Assembly (NCBI GenBank): GCA_964016985.1
Contig: OZ024830.1
Span: forward strand, 17,539,691-17,603,690
Reading direction: 5' to 3'
Length of the DNA: 64,000 bases
Source: Anodontia alba
Taxonomy: Eukaryota > Mollusca > Bivalvia > Lucinida > Lucinidae
The notes beneath the pieces were generated by a model. The model was not told the origin of the DNA, made no database searches, and saw only the letters and a list, made by a program, of their open reading frames with translations. This document shows, piece after piece, positions 32,868-43,772 of the stretch (position 1 is its first letter; every line of letters begins with the position of its first letter). A program made the position numbers and the translations under genes.

Positions 32868-33475
32868 CAATATGGGCCGCGCGAATGAAAATATGTCTTC
32901 ACATATGAGCAAAATGCTTGTTATATGTAAAATGTTTAATTCTTTTAAATACTATTGTATTCAAGATAACAGCAAAGAAACTTGAGCGAAAAGTCCAGGG
33001 AGTGCCACAATCACAAGCCGTAGCCCTTCTCAGAAACAGAGAGGAAATAAAAACAGACAAAACCAAACAAGCACAAATCAGACAAACGTAAGAAAAGCAC
33101 TGGGATAAGCTCTCTCTTCCCAAAGCGAGGTAGTCTTAATGCTAAAAGAACTGACAAGCAATATGGGCCGCGCGAATGAAAACATGTCTTGCATATGAGC
33201 AAAGTGCAATGTTATATGTAAGATGTTAAATTCTTTTAAATATCACTGTAATCATGATTACAGCAAAGAAAGTTAAGAGAAAAGTCCAGGGAGTGCCACA
33301 ATCACAAGCCGCAGCCCTTCCCAGACACCAAGAGGAAATCGTCGTAGAATAAACCAAAGAGCAACAAAGAGTAAGACTAACACCGGGACTACCGCTTTAG
33401 AACGGTCAGTAGAATAAACCACCGGGGGGTTTAAATCATTTTTACAGCCGGCCAACTTCACCTGCAAGTTTCTGT
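32868..33475 (-). repeat. Tandem duplication of about 292 bp carrying PLE 3' fragments
   Basis: CAATATGGGCCGCGCGAATG begins both units (about 32869 and 33160). Each continues with about 115 bp of shared sequence (GTTATATGTAA, TTAATTCTTTTAAATA) and then a PLE 3' fragment in minus orientation (AAAGTCCAGGGAGTGCCACA). The second unit extends further into the PLE (to CCGGCCAACTTCACCTGCAA near 33470). Confidence 0.8.
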
Positions 33476-34359
33476 AAAACTTTATGGAAAATTATGTTTA
33501 CAATAACAAGTTGTTTTTATTCCCTTTACAACTTTCTGGGAGAACTAATCATGAATTTTCTTGACATTGGTAAAAACTTCTTTTATAGAAGGTCATGGAA
33601 ATAGAAAGGAAGGCATTGATCAGGAATCGATACAATTACCTAACTTCCTCCGTCCAAGACACCAAAGGGAAAGATTGCCGCACTTAAAGCAGATTAAACA
33701 ATCAAACCACTACAAGCAGAAAGCAAAAATGATAATTTCTTTCCCAAATAATCCAAAATAAACAAAACTCATCAGGACATACATGCAAAGACATACATGA
33801 CAGAAAAAGTAAACAACAGCAGAAGCACCGCCTTGGAACGGTCAGTAAAAATCGTAGTGGGGGCTTAAGTCGATTTTACGTGGCCACAACCCTCTCCCTT
33901 AGTTCTGCCGTGGTATACACAAGACATTCGTTCAGACCGCGTGAAGGCTTTCTAACTCATCAGTGCAACATCTCCAAGAACATAAAAATCAAAAGGAATA
34001 CAAAGGTATAACAACGATGAGGACTCGACAGCAAAAAATGACTGGAATGCTGAAACAAAAGAAAACCAACAGTTGGACTCCAGCGAGGCCGACCAGAGCC
34101 AGAGCATCAGGCATTAACCGACTTACTTAAAAGTCTTTCGGTCGGAGCCGTAAGAGAGTCTGAGGCCCGACCCGCCGGCGTGCAAATAAAGAGGGAAGCA
34201 AAGTTATTAACCGTGATTGGGTTAACCACCAGGCAGTGTGTCGTATTACATTTATGTTGTACCCAAAGTTTATATATGGAAGAACGATTTTACGAAATTG
34301 AGTGTAAAGTCATTGCAAGTATATAATTTTTCTGAATTTACTAAAATTCAAGTTCCGAT

Positions 34360-35870
34360 AGGCCTTGTTGCAGAAGAGATTTGTCCAACAATGCATTTTG
34401 AAACTAACTCGAAATTACGTCTTTAAAATTTAGAAAATGCTTTGCGGAGTTTTTGGTACCGATAACCCTAATTTAGAAGTTTAGCAATCAATAAGTTTTT
34501 TCGAGTGTTGAAGTCAGTCTCTTGCGAACCGAATTAATTGCAATATATATAAACACGGTAGGATGCTCGACGAGGAACATCCCCATCAACGTAAGGAGAG
34601 TTAACAATTTAAATATCAAATTATTCGCGTTTATCATAAATTTTGCTTGAAATAAACCCATCTAAAATAGATAAATGCAAATACAAAAACGGGGCTTCAG
34701 TTTCAGAAGAATTTATTTCATTTAACTGACGCTCTGAAGGATAAGTTTGGCAGATCAAACCATCGAAGTAGTCAATGTCAATATTTCATAAATCGTCCAT
34801 TTATCTAGTCATCAAGCTGAAAGCTTCAATAACGATTGCTTTTCTCCAGAAAAAGACATCATGAAGTCTCTTCATAACAAAACAAAACCCATTCAGACAC
34901 AAAAGAGCGGAAATCGTACCCATAGGAATACCCACAGTTTTTTTTCTAGATAGCTTAATACCAAATCTTATATAAATATTGTCAAGTAGAAAGGTGAGAG
35001 CTACACACACTTTCTGACATGACCATAAAGAATAATTTCTATAGTTTTCGGAAGTGAAAAAGCATTACTTCCGTTACGTGCAAAATAGAGTGAACCTTCT
35101 CTATGAAATGTCCATTCAATCAAACCATAAAGTTTTTAGTATAGAAGATTATGAGGTATTGTAGTGTAAAGTGTGATAAAATCATACGTAAACAGACTTG
35201 ATGCACGAAAAGTTCTGGATTGTACTTTATTAAAAATTCATTAGAATTTTAATGAACCCAAAACAGATTCTTACCAGATCTTTCATAGACCTTGTCGCAA
35301 TTTTCAATCACATACTTTCTGATAGCAGTAAGACAAGAAGCCAACACTTTAGAAAGTTCAGTAGTGGTACAAGAGCTTGAATTAGCAATAGACTGTGCTT
35401 TGTATGGTCTTTTGTGTGCAAACAATATAACGTGGAAAGCTTTTCTTGGATCTTTAACACTCACATCAAACTCGATGGGTGAATGGTAGGTACGATCATT
35501 AACCAAAGAACTCTCTTCAATCAAGGGTTGCAGTTCATAGACCTTTTTACCACCAAGTTCTTGCTTAAGAGTATTAATATAATGGAACCGTCAAACAACG
35601 ACGGCACTGTTTGCTACCGCATCTGCCGGAACCAAAAGGTACTTCCTATGAAAATCTTGAATACCTAGCTTAAGTTGACATGAGGACGTCTTTGGTTTAG
35701 GGGGTAATAAATCAGTATTTTTACAATAGAAATAATGGCATTGATTTACTATTCTCAAATACCCAGTTTCCATTATTTTAGGGCTGCAAGTTCAACATAC
35801 TCTCGCTTACACCATCGATTACCGAATTCATTCAAGGCAGCAGCAAGTTCTTCTCATATTTATTGAAGTC
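34360..35870 (-). pseudogene. PLE reverse transcriptase, stops beside the catalytic motif
   Basis: In order: FNKYEKNLAAALNEFGNRWC, LLPPKPKTSSCQLKLGIQDF, LVPADAVANSAVVV, SPIEFDVSVKDPRKAFHV, HKRPYKAQSIANSSSCTTTE (the primer-grip-proximal region conserved in this group), VYERSGKNLF, ALTFLLDNIYIRFGIKL, VGIPMGT (motif B). The YLDDLL position reads stop-MDDL-stop, so the two catalytic aspartates survive between two stops. Downstream ICQTYPSERQLNEINSSETE and APFLYLHLSI continue. About five more stops follow. The enzyme would prime reverse transcription at target DNA ends; this copy is dead. Confidence 0.82.
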
Positions 35871-36187
35871 AATATTACAAGGAAATAGGTATTTCTGTCC
35901 TTTAGAAATTAAATTTCAAATTCTAGAATCAGGATTTTTTTTTTTAAATTCAAAGTGAATATATGACCTGCTGATAGATATCAATACCCTGAATCTTTAC
36001 AATCTCAGGTCTCAAGAGTATTTGTATCAATATCGAGATCTGAAACAAGTTTATTAAAATAAAAAAAAAATGATAGATCGATCAGGTTTGTAATATTTAT
36101 AGTAAATTATGGGTGTTTCAGTATTGGACAAATAAATAGAAATGGATGAAGTAACCAAATTGTCTCGGAAAATACTAGGCAAATGAA

Positions 36188-38589
36188 CAAGAGGGCCATG
36201 ATGGCCCTGTAACGCTCACCTGAGCAACATAGCACTTTGAGAACCTGATCTAGAACTGATCAAGGCAAACATTCTGATCAAAGTTCAAAATGATTACATT
36301 AACAAGTAAGATAATGTAGCATGTCTAATGGACTGTGAAATAAAAGTCAAGGCCAAATATGGATGACTGCACTCAAGAGGTCATGCTAAGATATATGCAT
36401 GTACTAAGTATCACTGGCTGTAGGAGCAATAGTTATTGAGAAACTGGCCTAAACACAAACACTTCACAAGTACCAAATATCACTCTGTAGGACCAATAAT
36501 TACTGAGAAACTGACCTAAAAGGAAAAACTTAAGAAAGTCACTGGACAGAAAAATATACATCACCTTGAAATCATCAAGACAAACATTTTGAGCAAGATT
36601 AATGATAATCACTTCAAAAATGTGACCTCTAGAGCATCAACAAGGTTTTCCTTTGATTTGGCCAGGTGAACTAGTTTCTAATATCAAGTGACCCAGTTTT
36701 AAACTAGACCTAGAAATCATCAAGACAAATATTTTGAGCAATACTTATGATGGTTATTTTAAAAATGTGACCTCTGGAATGTTAAACAGTTTCCTGCTGA
36801 TTTGGCCTGGTGACCTAGTTTTTTACCCCACGTGACCCAGTTTCGAACTTGACCTGAAAATCGTCAAAACAAACATTTTGAGCAAGAGTCATGATGATTG
36901 CTTCAAAAATGTGACCGCTAGAGTGTTAACAAGGTTTTCTGCTGATTTGGCCAGGTGACCTAGTTTTTGACCCCAAGTCACCCAGTTTCAAACCTGACCT
37001 AGAAATCACCAAGACAAACATGTTGAGCAAGATTCATGATGATTGCTTGAAAAATGTGACCACTAGAGTGTTAACAATGTTTTCCGCTGATCTGTCCAGG
37101 TGACCTAGTTTTTGACCCCAGGTGACCCAGTTTCGAACCTGACCTAAAAATCATCAAGACAAACATTTTGAGCAAGATTCATGATGATTGCTTAAAAAAT
37201 GTGACTGCTAGGTGTTAACAAAGTTTTCTGCTGATTTGGCCCAGTGACCTAGTTTTTGACCCCAAGTGACCCAGTTTCAAACTTGACCTAAAAATCATCA
37301 AGACAAACATTTTGATCAAGATTCATGATGATTGCTTCCAAAATGTGACAGCTAGAGTGATAACAAGATTTTCTGCTGATTTGGCCAGGTGATCTAGTTT
37401 TTGACCCTAGGTGACCCAGTTCGAACTTGACCTAGAAATCATTAAGACAAACATTTTGAGCAAGATTCATGATGACTGCTTCACAAATGTGACTGCTAGA
37501 GTGTTAACAAGGTTTTCTGCTGATTTGGCCGTGACCTAGTTTTTTGACCCCAAGTGACCCAGTTTCGAACTTGACCTAGAACTCATCAAGACAAGCATTT
37601 TGAGCAAGATTCATGATGATGCTTGAAAAATTTGACCGCTAGAGTGATAACAAGATTTTACGCTGATTTGGCCAGGTGTCCTAGGTTTTGACCCCAGGTG
37701 TTCTAGTTTCGAACTTGACCTAGACAAACATTTTGAGCAAGATTCATGATGATTGCTTAAAAAATGTGACCGTAAGAGTGTTAACAAGGTTTTCTGCTGA
37801 TTTGGCCCGGTGACCTTATTTTTGAACCCACGTAACCCAGTCTCAAACTTGACCTAGAACTCATCAAGACAAACATTTTGAGCAAGATTCATGATTATTG
37901 CTTAAGGAATGTGACCGCTAGAGTTTTAACAAGGTTTTCTTCTGGTTTGGCGTGGTGACCTAGTTTTTGACCCACGTGACCCTGTTTCAAACCTGACAGA
38001 AATCATCAAGACAGACATTTTGAGCAAGATTCATGATTATTGCTTCAAAAATGTGACCGCTAGAGTGTTAACAATGTTTTCTGCTGATTTGGCCCGGTGA
38101 CCTAGTTTTTGACCCCAAGTGACCCAGTTTCAAACTTGACCTAGAAATCATCAAGACAAACATATTGAGCAAGATTCATGATGATTGCTTAAAAATGTGA
38201 CCGCTAGAGTGTTAACAAGGTTTTTCTGCTGCTCTGGCCTAGTGACCTAGTTTTTGAACCCAAGTGATTCAGTTTCGAACTTGACCTAGATTTAATAGGG
38301 GCAAACATTTGAGCAAGTTTCATCAAGATTGGGTCAAAATTATGACCTCTAGGGTGTTAACAAGTTTTTCCTTTGAATTGACCTGGTGACCTAATTTTTG
38401 ACTCCAAGTAACCCAGTATCGAACTTGACCTAGATTTCATAGAGGCAAACATTCTGAGCAAGTTTCATCAAGACTGGGTCAAAACTGTGACCTCTAGAAT
38501 GTTAACAAACTAATTGTTGATGACGAACGGCGGACGACGGACAGAGGGTGATGACAATAGCTCACCTTGAGCTTTTGCTCAGGTGATCT
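36188..38589 (+). mobile_element. Helitron-like non-autonomous element with about 13 tandem 143-bp repeats
   Basis: Inserted into the PLE linker coding region. Left end CAAGAGGGCCATGATGGCCC, right end GCTCACCTTGAGCTTTTGCT CAGGTGATCT, followed by AA. The body, from about 36540 to 38500, is a tandem array of about 143 bp whose landmark CAAGACAAACATTTTGAGCA recurs 12-13 times, with TTCATGATGATTGCTT, GTGACCGCTAGAGTGTTAAC and GACCTAGTTTTTGACCCC in each unit. A GGCGGACGACGGACAG stretch precedes the end. No protein is encoded. Confidence 0.85.
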
Positions 38590-39109
38590 AATAAAATCCA
38601 TCCCTTTATTAATGAGATATTTTATTTATAAAAAGCGTTTGTGATTAATTTCAGAATCGATGAAAGGACGAAGGGCATGTTCAATATAACCTCTAGCTAT
38701 GAGATGCATCATATAACATTAGAACTATCGCAGAATTTATTTGCCTCAATATCTATAATACGTAATACAGAAATAGGTAATGAATTTAAAAAGGCAAGCA
38801 TATGGTAGCGTCCGTGATTTTGTAATATTTTTTAAAGTTATTTCAGCTTAGTAATATTCTTTAAATTGCGCGTAATTTACCTTTATAGTTACTGTTTCTC
38901 CTGACCCCATGGGACCTGGTTTTACGTTTTCGCCATTTCAACAGAGAGAAAATATCAAAATCGGGCATTTAAAAATTATTACCCGCATGATAAATGTTGT
39001 CGTGAAAACCCAGTGGAAAAGGCGTCTTTAATGATTTTATCTATTTTAATTCTGTTTCACGTCTTTTAATTATTCTAAATCTAGATGTAGAATTTATATC
39101 GTAACTAGT

Positions 39110-39290
39110 TGTTTTCCACTGGTTGTATAGAAATTTCATTTAGTGAATGACCTGTACGTTTAAAGTGACGGTACAAAGAATTATTTTCTTTTGGCTTATT
39201 TATTCTACGATAGTGTTCATTAAAGGTGGTTGTTAACATACGGTTGGTCTATCCAACATATTGCCTTCCACATGGAAGCCTGTAGAACAT
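39110..39290 (-). pseudogene. GIY-YIG-type endonuclease remnant of the PLE
   Basis: On the minus strand the frame reads YRLPCGRQYVG, stop, TNRMLTTTFNEHYRRINKPK and NNSLYRHFKRTGHSLNEIS. CGRQYVG followed by a basic helix and RHFKRTGH fits the YIG strand and following helix of GIY-YIG nucleases found in Penelope-like elements. A single stop directly after YVG disables it. Upstream sequence (39300-39540) gives no convincing N-terminus. Confidence 0.7.
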
Positions 39291-39566
39291 CCTGTAAAGT
39301 ACTAGAACATTTTGGAATATTTAGAACCTTTTAGAAATTTTAAGAAGTTATGGAAGTTTCTGGGTTGAGCTGATTTTGGTATGTCGTAGAACATTTAGAA
39401 TAGTCTTGTCTAAAACTAGAACATGAGTGAAGTCTCTGGCAAATCCTTTCTCTAAAATGTTCTTTAATACTTTATAAGGGGACACATTTACACATTTTCA
39501 TATGGGTATCTTTGTGCACTTATTCTATACTGGATTACAATAGTTATTCATTCTGGAATTAAAAAA

Positions 39567-39773
39567 AGGTAAGAGAAAAGTCCAGGGAGTGCCACAATCA
39601 CAAATCGCAGCCTTTTCCAGACACCAAGAGGAAAAGGAAACATACAAAACCAAACAAGCGCACAAGTGCAAATCGGACAAACGTACGAAACACATTAGCT
39701 CTCTCTTCCCTAAGCGAGGTAATAGCAATGCTAAAAGGACTGAAAAACACAAGAAGAAAATAACACAAGGTAA
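39567..39773 (-). mobile_element. PLE 3' end fragment
   Basis: Begins at the shared 3' terminus (AAGGTAAGAGAAAAGTCCAG) and runs back about 200 bp into the 3' untranslated region. It lies just upstream, in element orientation, of the larger PLE copy. Confidence 0.75.
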
Positions 39774-40011
39774 ACTCTGAATTCAGGGGCTTCAAATTGT
39801 GCGATCAGAAACTGTTACATTTGTATTCAAAGGATTTATTGCAGAAATTTTTGTGGACTATTTCTGAAGGACATTTTGACAATAAAACTTAAAAAGTATT
39901 GTTTACATATATTTATATATTTTATATGTTTTTTTTTTTTTTGCTGTTAATAAATATTGTAAACAATTTTAAAGCTGGTTGCTGATTTCACTTTCATTTC
40001 TTTCTCGTTAC

Positions 40012-40235
40012 AGTTGGCTCGTAACGGCATAGATTCATTCATCCCACGCATGCGCCAAGTCTCATCCGGGCATTTGCTCTCCATTGAGATATTGTGTAGT
40101 GTCCACTTATTCTGTTGGTGGACAGTTAATGTCCTGATTAGACTGTGCGGTTGCGCAGGCCTCTCGGGTCTTCGCTGTCCGCATATGCCCGATGACACGT
40201 TTTTGCATGGCGCGGTTCATATATTATTTACATGG
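40012..40235 (+). repeat. MITE family I-related copy
   Basis: Starts TACAGTTGGCTCGTAACGGC, includes TAGACTGTGCGGTTGCGCAG and TCTTCGCTGTCCGCATATGC, and ends ACACGTTTTTGCATGGCGCG. 39774-40011 shows no recognisable feature apart from a T run. Confidence 0.6.
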
Positions 40236-40299
40236 ATTAAACAAAACTCTTTTTAATTACATTGAAATCAACTATAATAATTTTGTTATTGTGTATATT

Positions 40300-40510
40300 C
40301 TTAACCATTGCCTTGCTGAATAAATCAAGATGCCACGCTCACTTCTAATTTCCAGCCAATCAAATTACTTGATTCAGGTTTTGGCTAGAAATTCACATAT
40401 TTAATGACAAGCAGTGGAGATCCAGACGAGTTGGCTTCAGAAGCAAACTGATCTGGATCTACACTGTTTGCTAAGACAGGGCATGTCGTGTTCAGCAAGT
40501 GAATGGTTAA
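40300..40510 (+). repeat. MITE family E copy with both termini
   Basis: TTAACCATTGCCTTGCTGAA at the left and its inverted partner TTCAGCAAGTGAATGGTTAA at the right; hairpin AGCAGTGGAGATCCAGACGA / GATCTGGATCTACACTGTTT inside. Confidence 0.82.
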
Positions 40511-41290
40511 CAATGTTGTATGAAGAGAATATATAATTGCCCAATCATGTCTGAGAGGTTTTATATTCAGAATGTATGGTCAAGATCTCCAATCTCTAAT
40601 ACGTATGATTATTTAATACTTTGCTTTGTATTAGCACCAGTTTTCCACACGTTCCACGCTATGGGCAGATTCAGCAGACGACAAACTGATGATATTTGTT
40701 CTTAGTTTTAACTTGAAAATAGGATCTGACAATTCATCTAAATGTTTAATCTTATTAACATTATATTCAACTATACCAATCATGCAATTATATATAATCT
40801 TAACTATGTTGTACAAAGAGAATGTATTGTCCTATCATGTTTGAGATGTTGTATATTCATACTGTATTGGTACTTTCTCCAATCTCTTATACGTGGGATA
40901 ATCTGCTACTTTGCTCTGTATAAGTATCAATTTCTCCACACTTAACACTTACCACACTACGGGCAGATTCAGCAGACAACAAACTGAGGATATTGTTTTC
41001 TTATTTTTTCCTAGAAAATAGGATCTGACACTACCTGGAAATATTTAATCTTAATAACATTATAATTAACTATACCAATCATGTAATTATGTATAATCTT
41101 AACAATGTTGTATGTAACGAATGTGTAATTGTTCTATCATGTCTGAGATAATTCATTTTCAGACTGTATGGATAATTTCTCCCATCTCTAATACGTCTCC
41201 AACTTCACTTACCACGCTATGGGCAGATTCAGCAGATGAAAAAGTGATGATATTTTTTTTTCTTATTGTTCCTAGAAAATAGGATCTGAT
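40508..41290 (+). repeat. Tandem repeat, about 296-bp unit, 2.7 copies
   Basis: Units start near 40508, 40804 and 41101 with CTTAACAATGTTGTATG-type sequence. Each carries ATCATGTCTGAGA, CTCCAATCTCTAATACGT, ACGCTATGGGCAGATTCAGC and a truncated family H arm (AGCAGACGACAAACTGATGA ... GAAAATAGGATCTGACA). The copies differ by substitutions and small gaps. Confidence 0.85.
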
Positions 41291-41346
41291 ATTTCATCGA
41301 CAATAAAGGTCTTGATCAGATTAACGCGCAGGTTGATCCTGACTTT

Positions 41347-41443
41347 CCGCAGCGGGAATGCAACGTTGAGACAACGTCGCATGAACGTCGAAGAGCATCG
41401 ACGTTGGTGCAACGTTATATAAACGTCATGTTCCCGCTGGGTT
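41347..41443. repeat. Short foldback with CAGCGGG ends and CAACGTTG words
   Basis: CGCAGCGGGAATGCAACGTT at the left, AACGTCATGTTCCCGCTGGG at the right, internal AACGTCGAAGAGCATCGACGTT palindrome-like words. Related to the ends of the composite element at 24411-25226. Confidence 0.65.
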
Positions 41444-41587
41444 GTTTCTCGCATATCGGATACTGTTAAGGGTACTGTTATTTTAAAGTTCGTAAGGCGT
41501 TTTCGAAATTTTATCACAGATACAGTGCCTCGGTAGAAAAATACGATAATGTCGTTCTGATAACGCTTCTGCAACAAAGTATATAGG

Positions 41588-42391
41588 AACCAGAACTTAT
41601 CGGTGACTTAGTGTACAGATTTAGAGAAATTGTGGGAAAATCTAACTTTTCGGAGCTATTCAGAAAACTTATTAACCGTTATAAAAGCTTGGCTATAGTC
41701 TGGATATTATGCGGCACATTGCATGCATAGTTATTAACCCAGTCATTGTTATGGCTATGCTTCACTTTTTAATTGCACGACGGCGGTTCGGGCCTCAGAC
41801 TCAATGTTGGCCTTTTCGTAAAAATTTAAACAGTGGGTTGAGGCTTGACCCGTCGTGGTTAAACTATTGGTTTTCATTTACTCTGGCACACAGTAGAGTT
41901 GCCATGAGTACTCTTTTTTGTTTATCATAGTAATTAATTTGATTTTTATGTTTTCGCTTTGACTGAGTTTGGAGTCTTTAGGCGAACCGACTTTTTTTTT
42001 TTATATATTTCTGTATTAAGAATAGCATCAGGACCAAGGGTGAAGTTGGCTGGACGTAAAAGTGCTTTAAGTCACCCGGTAGTTTATTCTACTGACCGTA
42101 CCAAGGCGGCGGTCCCGGTTTTGGTCTTACACTTTGTTGCTTTGTGATTTATTCTACGAGGCGATTTATGTTATGTCTTGCCTTGTGTTATTTTGTTCTT
42201 GTGTTTTTCAGTCCTTTTAGCATTGCGATTACCTCGCTTGGGGGCGAGAAAGCTAATCTTAGTGCTCTTCGTACGTTTGTTCGATTTGCGCGTGTTTGGG
42301 TTTGTCTGTTTCCGCTTCCTCGTCGTGCCCAGGATGGGCTGCGGCATGTGATTGTGGCAATCCCTGGACTTAATTGCCTCTTACCCTTTTT
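41588..42391 (+). mobile_element. PLE 3' fragment with C-terminal coding remnant
   Basis: Begins EPELIGDLVYRFREIVGKSN (41588 on), then FSELFRKLINRY, shifts frame, and continues with the 3' untranslated part to CTCTTACCCTTTTT. It extends slightly further upstream than the copy at 12826. The frames at 41959-42395 fall in the untranslated part. Confidence 0.78.
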
Positions 42392-42927
42392 GTGATGCAG
42401 ATAAAACGCAGCACTTATAGTGTACTAGATATAATGGTAGAGTTTCTGCCATTCTTAAAAGGTGGACAATTTTAATGGTTTCATGTTTTTTTTTTTTTTT
42501 TTTTTTTGTTTTTGTTTTTGTGCACACTAAGCCTATTCTAAAATAGAGTCTACTCTAAAAGGATAGAATTCTTTCTTTATAAAAAAATCACTTTTCAGAA
42601 GGAAGGCAGAACAATCGTGGTAGAGCTTTTTCCCTTGAAAGTGTATCGGTATTGCCAAAGTTGTTTCTGTCGTGTTTTTTTTTGTCGCACCTGCGTTAGC
42701 TTGTAAGTTTCCTCCCGTTTGTTTGGCTTTTCGTCGGAGTACATACAGTATGCCTAACGGAAGTCTGCATACTGTGAAACTTAACAGTTAGTTTTACTTC
42801 TGGTTGTTTAACTTCACTGAGCTAAACAATGATGTCAACTTTCACTCCTCTGATGCTTGTTTTTTACATTTTTGTACGCAGGTGTGACACTCGTAAACTT
42901 CAACAAGGTTCTCTATACTCATTTTAG
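42392..42927. other. Intron upstream of the CUB3 second-half exon
   Basis: T-rich tract (42487-42530). No repeat family or coding signal is recognised. Confidence 0.5.
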
Positions 42928-43078
42928 GTAATTGTCAATGACTCTTTTACCGCGACATACTGTTCTGATATCTCACATGTAAAGATGGTGGTGCCAGCTG
43001 TCCAACTGATGATACACTTTCACTCTGATGGACAAGAAAATGCGCAGAACTTTTTGTTAACTTACACAGAAGTTGATG
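42928..43078 (+). CDS. CUB3, second-half exon
   Basis: Acceptor ACTCATTTTAG and donor GTAGGT; 50 codons plus one base, phase 0 to phase 1. It reads VIVNDSFTATYCSDISHVKM (fourth cysteine), VVPAVQLMIHFHSDGQ and NAQNFLLTYTEVD. The pattern, length and phases are those of the other second-half exons, and it is the only candidate between 31868 and 47489. It has no usable start codon, which hides it from simple frame searches. A degenerate duplicate follows after four bases. The split last codon joins to 47489 as GAA. Confidence 0.88.
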
Positions 43079-43082
43079 GTAG

Positions 43083-43218
43083 GTAATTTATATCACGACT
43101 TACTGTACTACCTCATATGTAACGATGGCACATGTAGTGTCAGTTGTGGAGGTATACTTTCTCTATGATGGTCAAGAAAAAGCGCAGAACTTATTGTGAA
43201 CTAACACTGCAGTTGATG
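43083..43218 (+). pseudogene. Degenerate tandem duplicate of the CUB3 second-half exon
   Basis: Follows the functional exon after GTAG. It reads VIYITTYCTTSYVTM, VVEVYFLYDGQEKAQNLL, stop, TNTAVD, which is collinear with the first copy but five codons shorter. TTATTGTTAACT in the first copy has become TTATTGTGAACT, giving an in-frame stop. Its own 5' border (GTAG|GTAATT) has no pyrimidine tract. It still ends in GATG|GTAGTT, so the 3' splice donor is weakly kept. Confidence 0.85.
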
Positions 43219-43289
43219 GTAGTTACTTGCAGGACCGTGTACTAACGGTGTATCTTTACCGTTCCCGCTCACTGGACTAATACATCAGA

Positions 43290-43455
43290 TGACACATTGA
43301 TGACATTTTTCTTATTTTCTTAGAAAAAAAAGGTTCTGGCATTTAATGCATACTGTCTCTAGATAATCCAATTTGCAAGAATGTCGAAATCTGTTTCTAT
43401 GCAAAAAAAGAAAAGATATTTCAGTATCTGCTGAAAATTTTACCCAGAGTGTTAA
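43290..43455. repeat. Family H MITE, diverged
   Basis: TGACATTTTTCTTATTTTCT and TTCTGGCATTTAATGCATAC on the left, AATTTGCAAGAATGTCGAAA and CAGTATCTGCTGAAAATTTT on the right. The element follows the duplicated exon by about 70 bp. Confidence 0.5.
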
Positions 43456-43497
43456 GCGTTAAATTTAAAGTTGACTTCTCATCCCCTTTATTATAAT

Positions 43498-43772
43498 CAT
43501 TATGAAAACATGCCTATTCAAATATACTGAAAAATTTACCACCAAAAAATGAATTTTTTTCAGATAAAAAACCTGATATTTTTCATATTTCTGCTCAAAA
43601 CATAGATTGTGGGTACTCGTTAGAACCGCCTCACCGAGGCGGTTCTTACGAGTACCCACAATAATTTTGAGCAGAAATAAGACCAATAATGTATACCCCT
43701 GTAAACCCCAGTTTTACTATATAAAAGTGGGGTTTAAGGGGGTCAACTTTATATAGGCATGTTTTCGTGATT
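43498..43772 (+). repeat. MITE family A copy
   Basis: CATTATGAAAACATGCCTAT to AGGCATGTTTTCGTGATT; central hairpin GCCTCACCGAGGC. Confidence 0.9.

Larger units (their letters stand above)
33640..39290 (-). mobile_element. Penelope-like element with N-terminal GIY-YIG, decayed and interrupted
   Basis: Read on the minus strand: a GIY-YIG-type endonuclease piece (about 39290-39110), a linker (about 38990-38600), a large insertion (36188-38589), the rest of the N-terminal linker (36180-35820), the reverse transcriptase (35870-34430), a C-terminal segment (34260-34110: HCLVVNPITVNNFASLF) and a 3' untranslated part to about 33640. Having the endonuclease before the reverse transcriptase is the permuted order known for Naiad-type Penelope-like elements of invertebrates. 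Many stops and frameshifts are present. The short fragments at 1396, 12826, 14588, 28758, 32980, 33268, 39567, 41588 and 44206 are pieces of the same or a sister family. Confidence 0.78.

Noticed and set aside
36540..38500. CRISPR-like regular array
   Set aside because: Units are 143 bp with no constant-repeat/variable-spacer alternation. The host is eukaryotic and the array is inside a transposon. The same applies to the arrays at 3.1, 48.5 and 62.1 kb.
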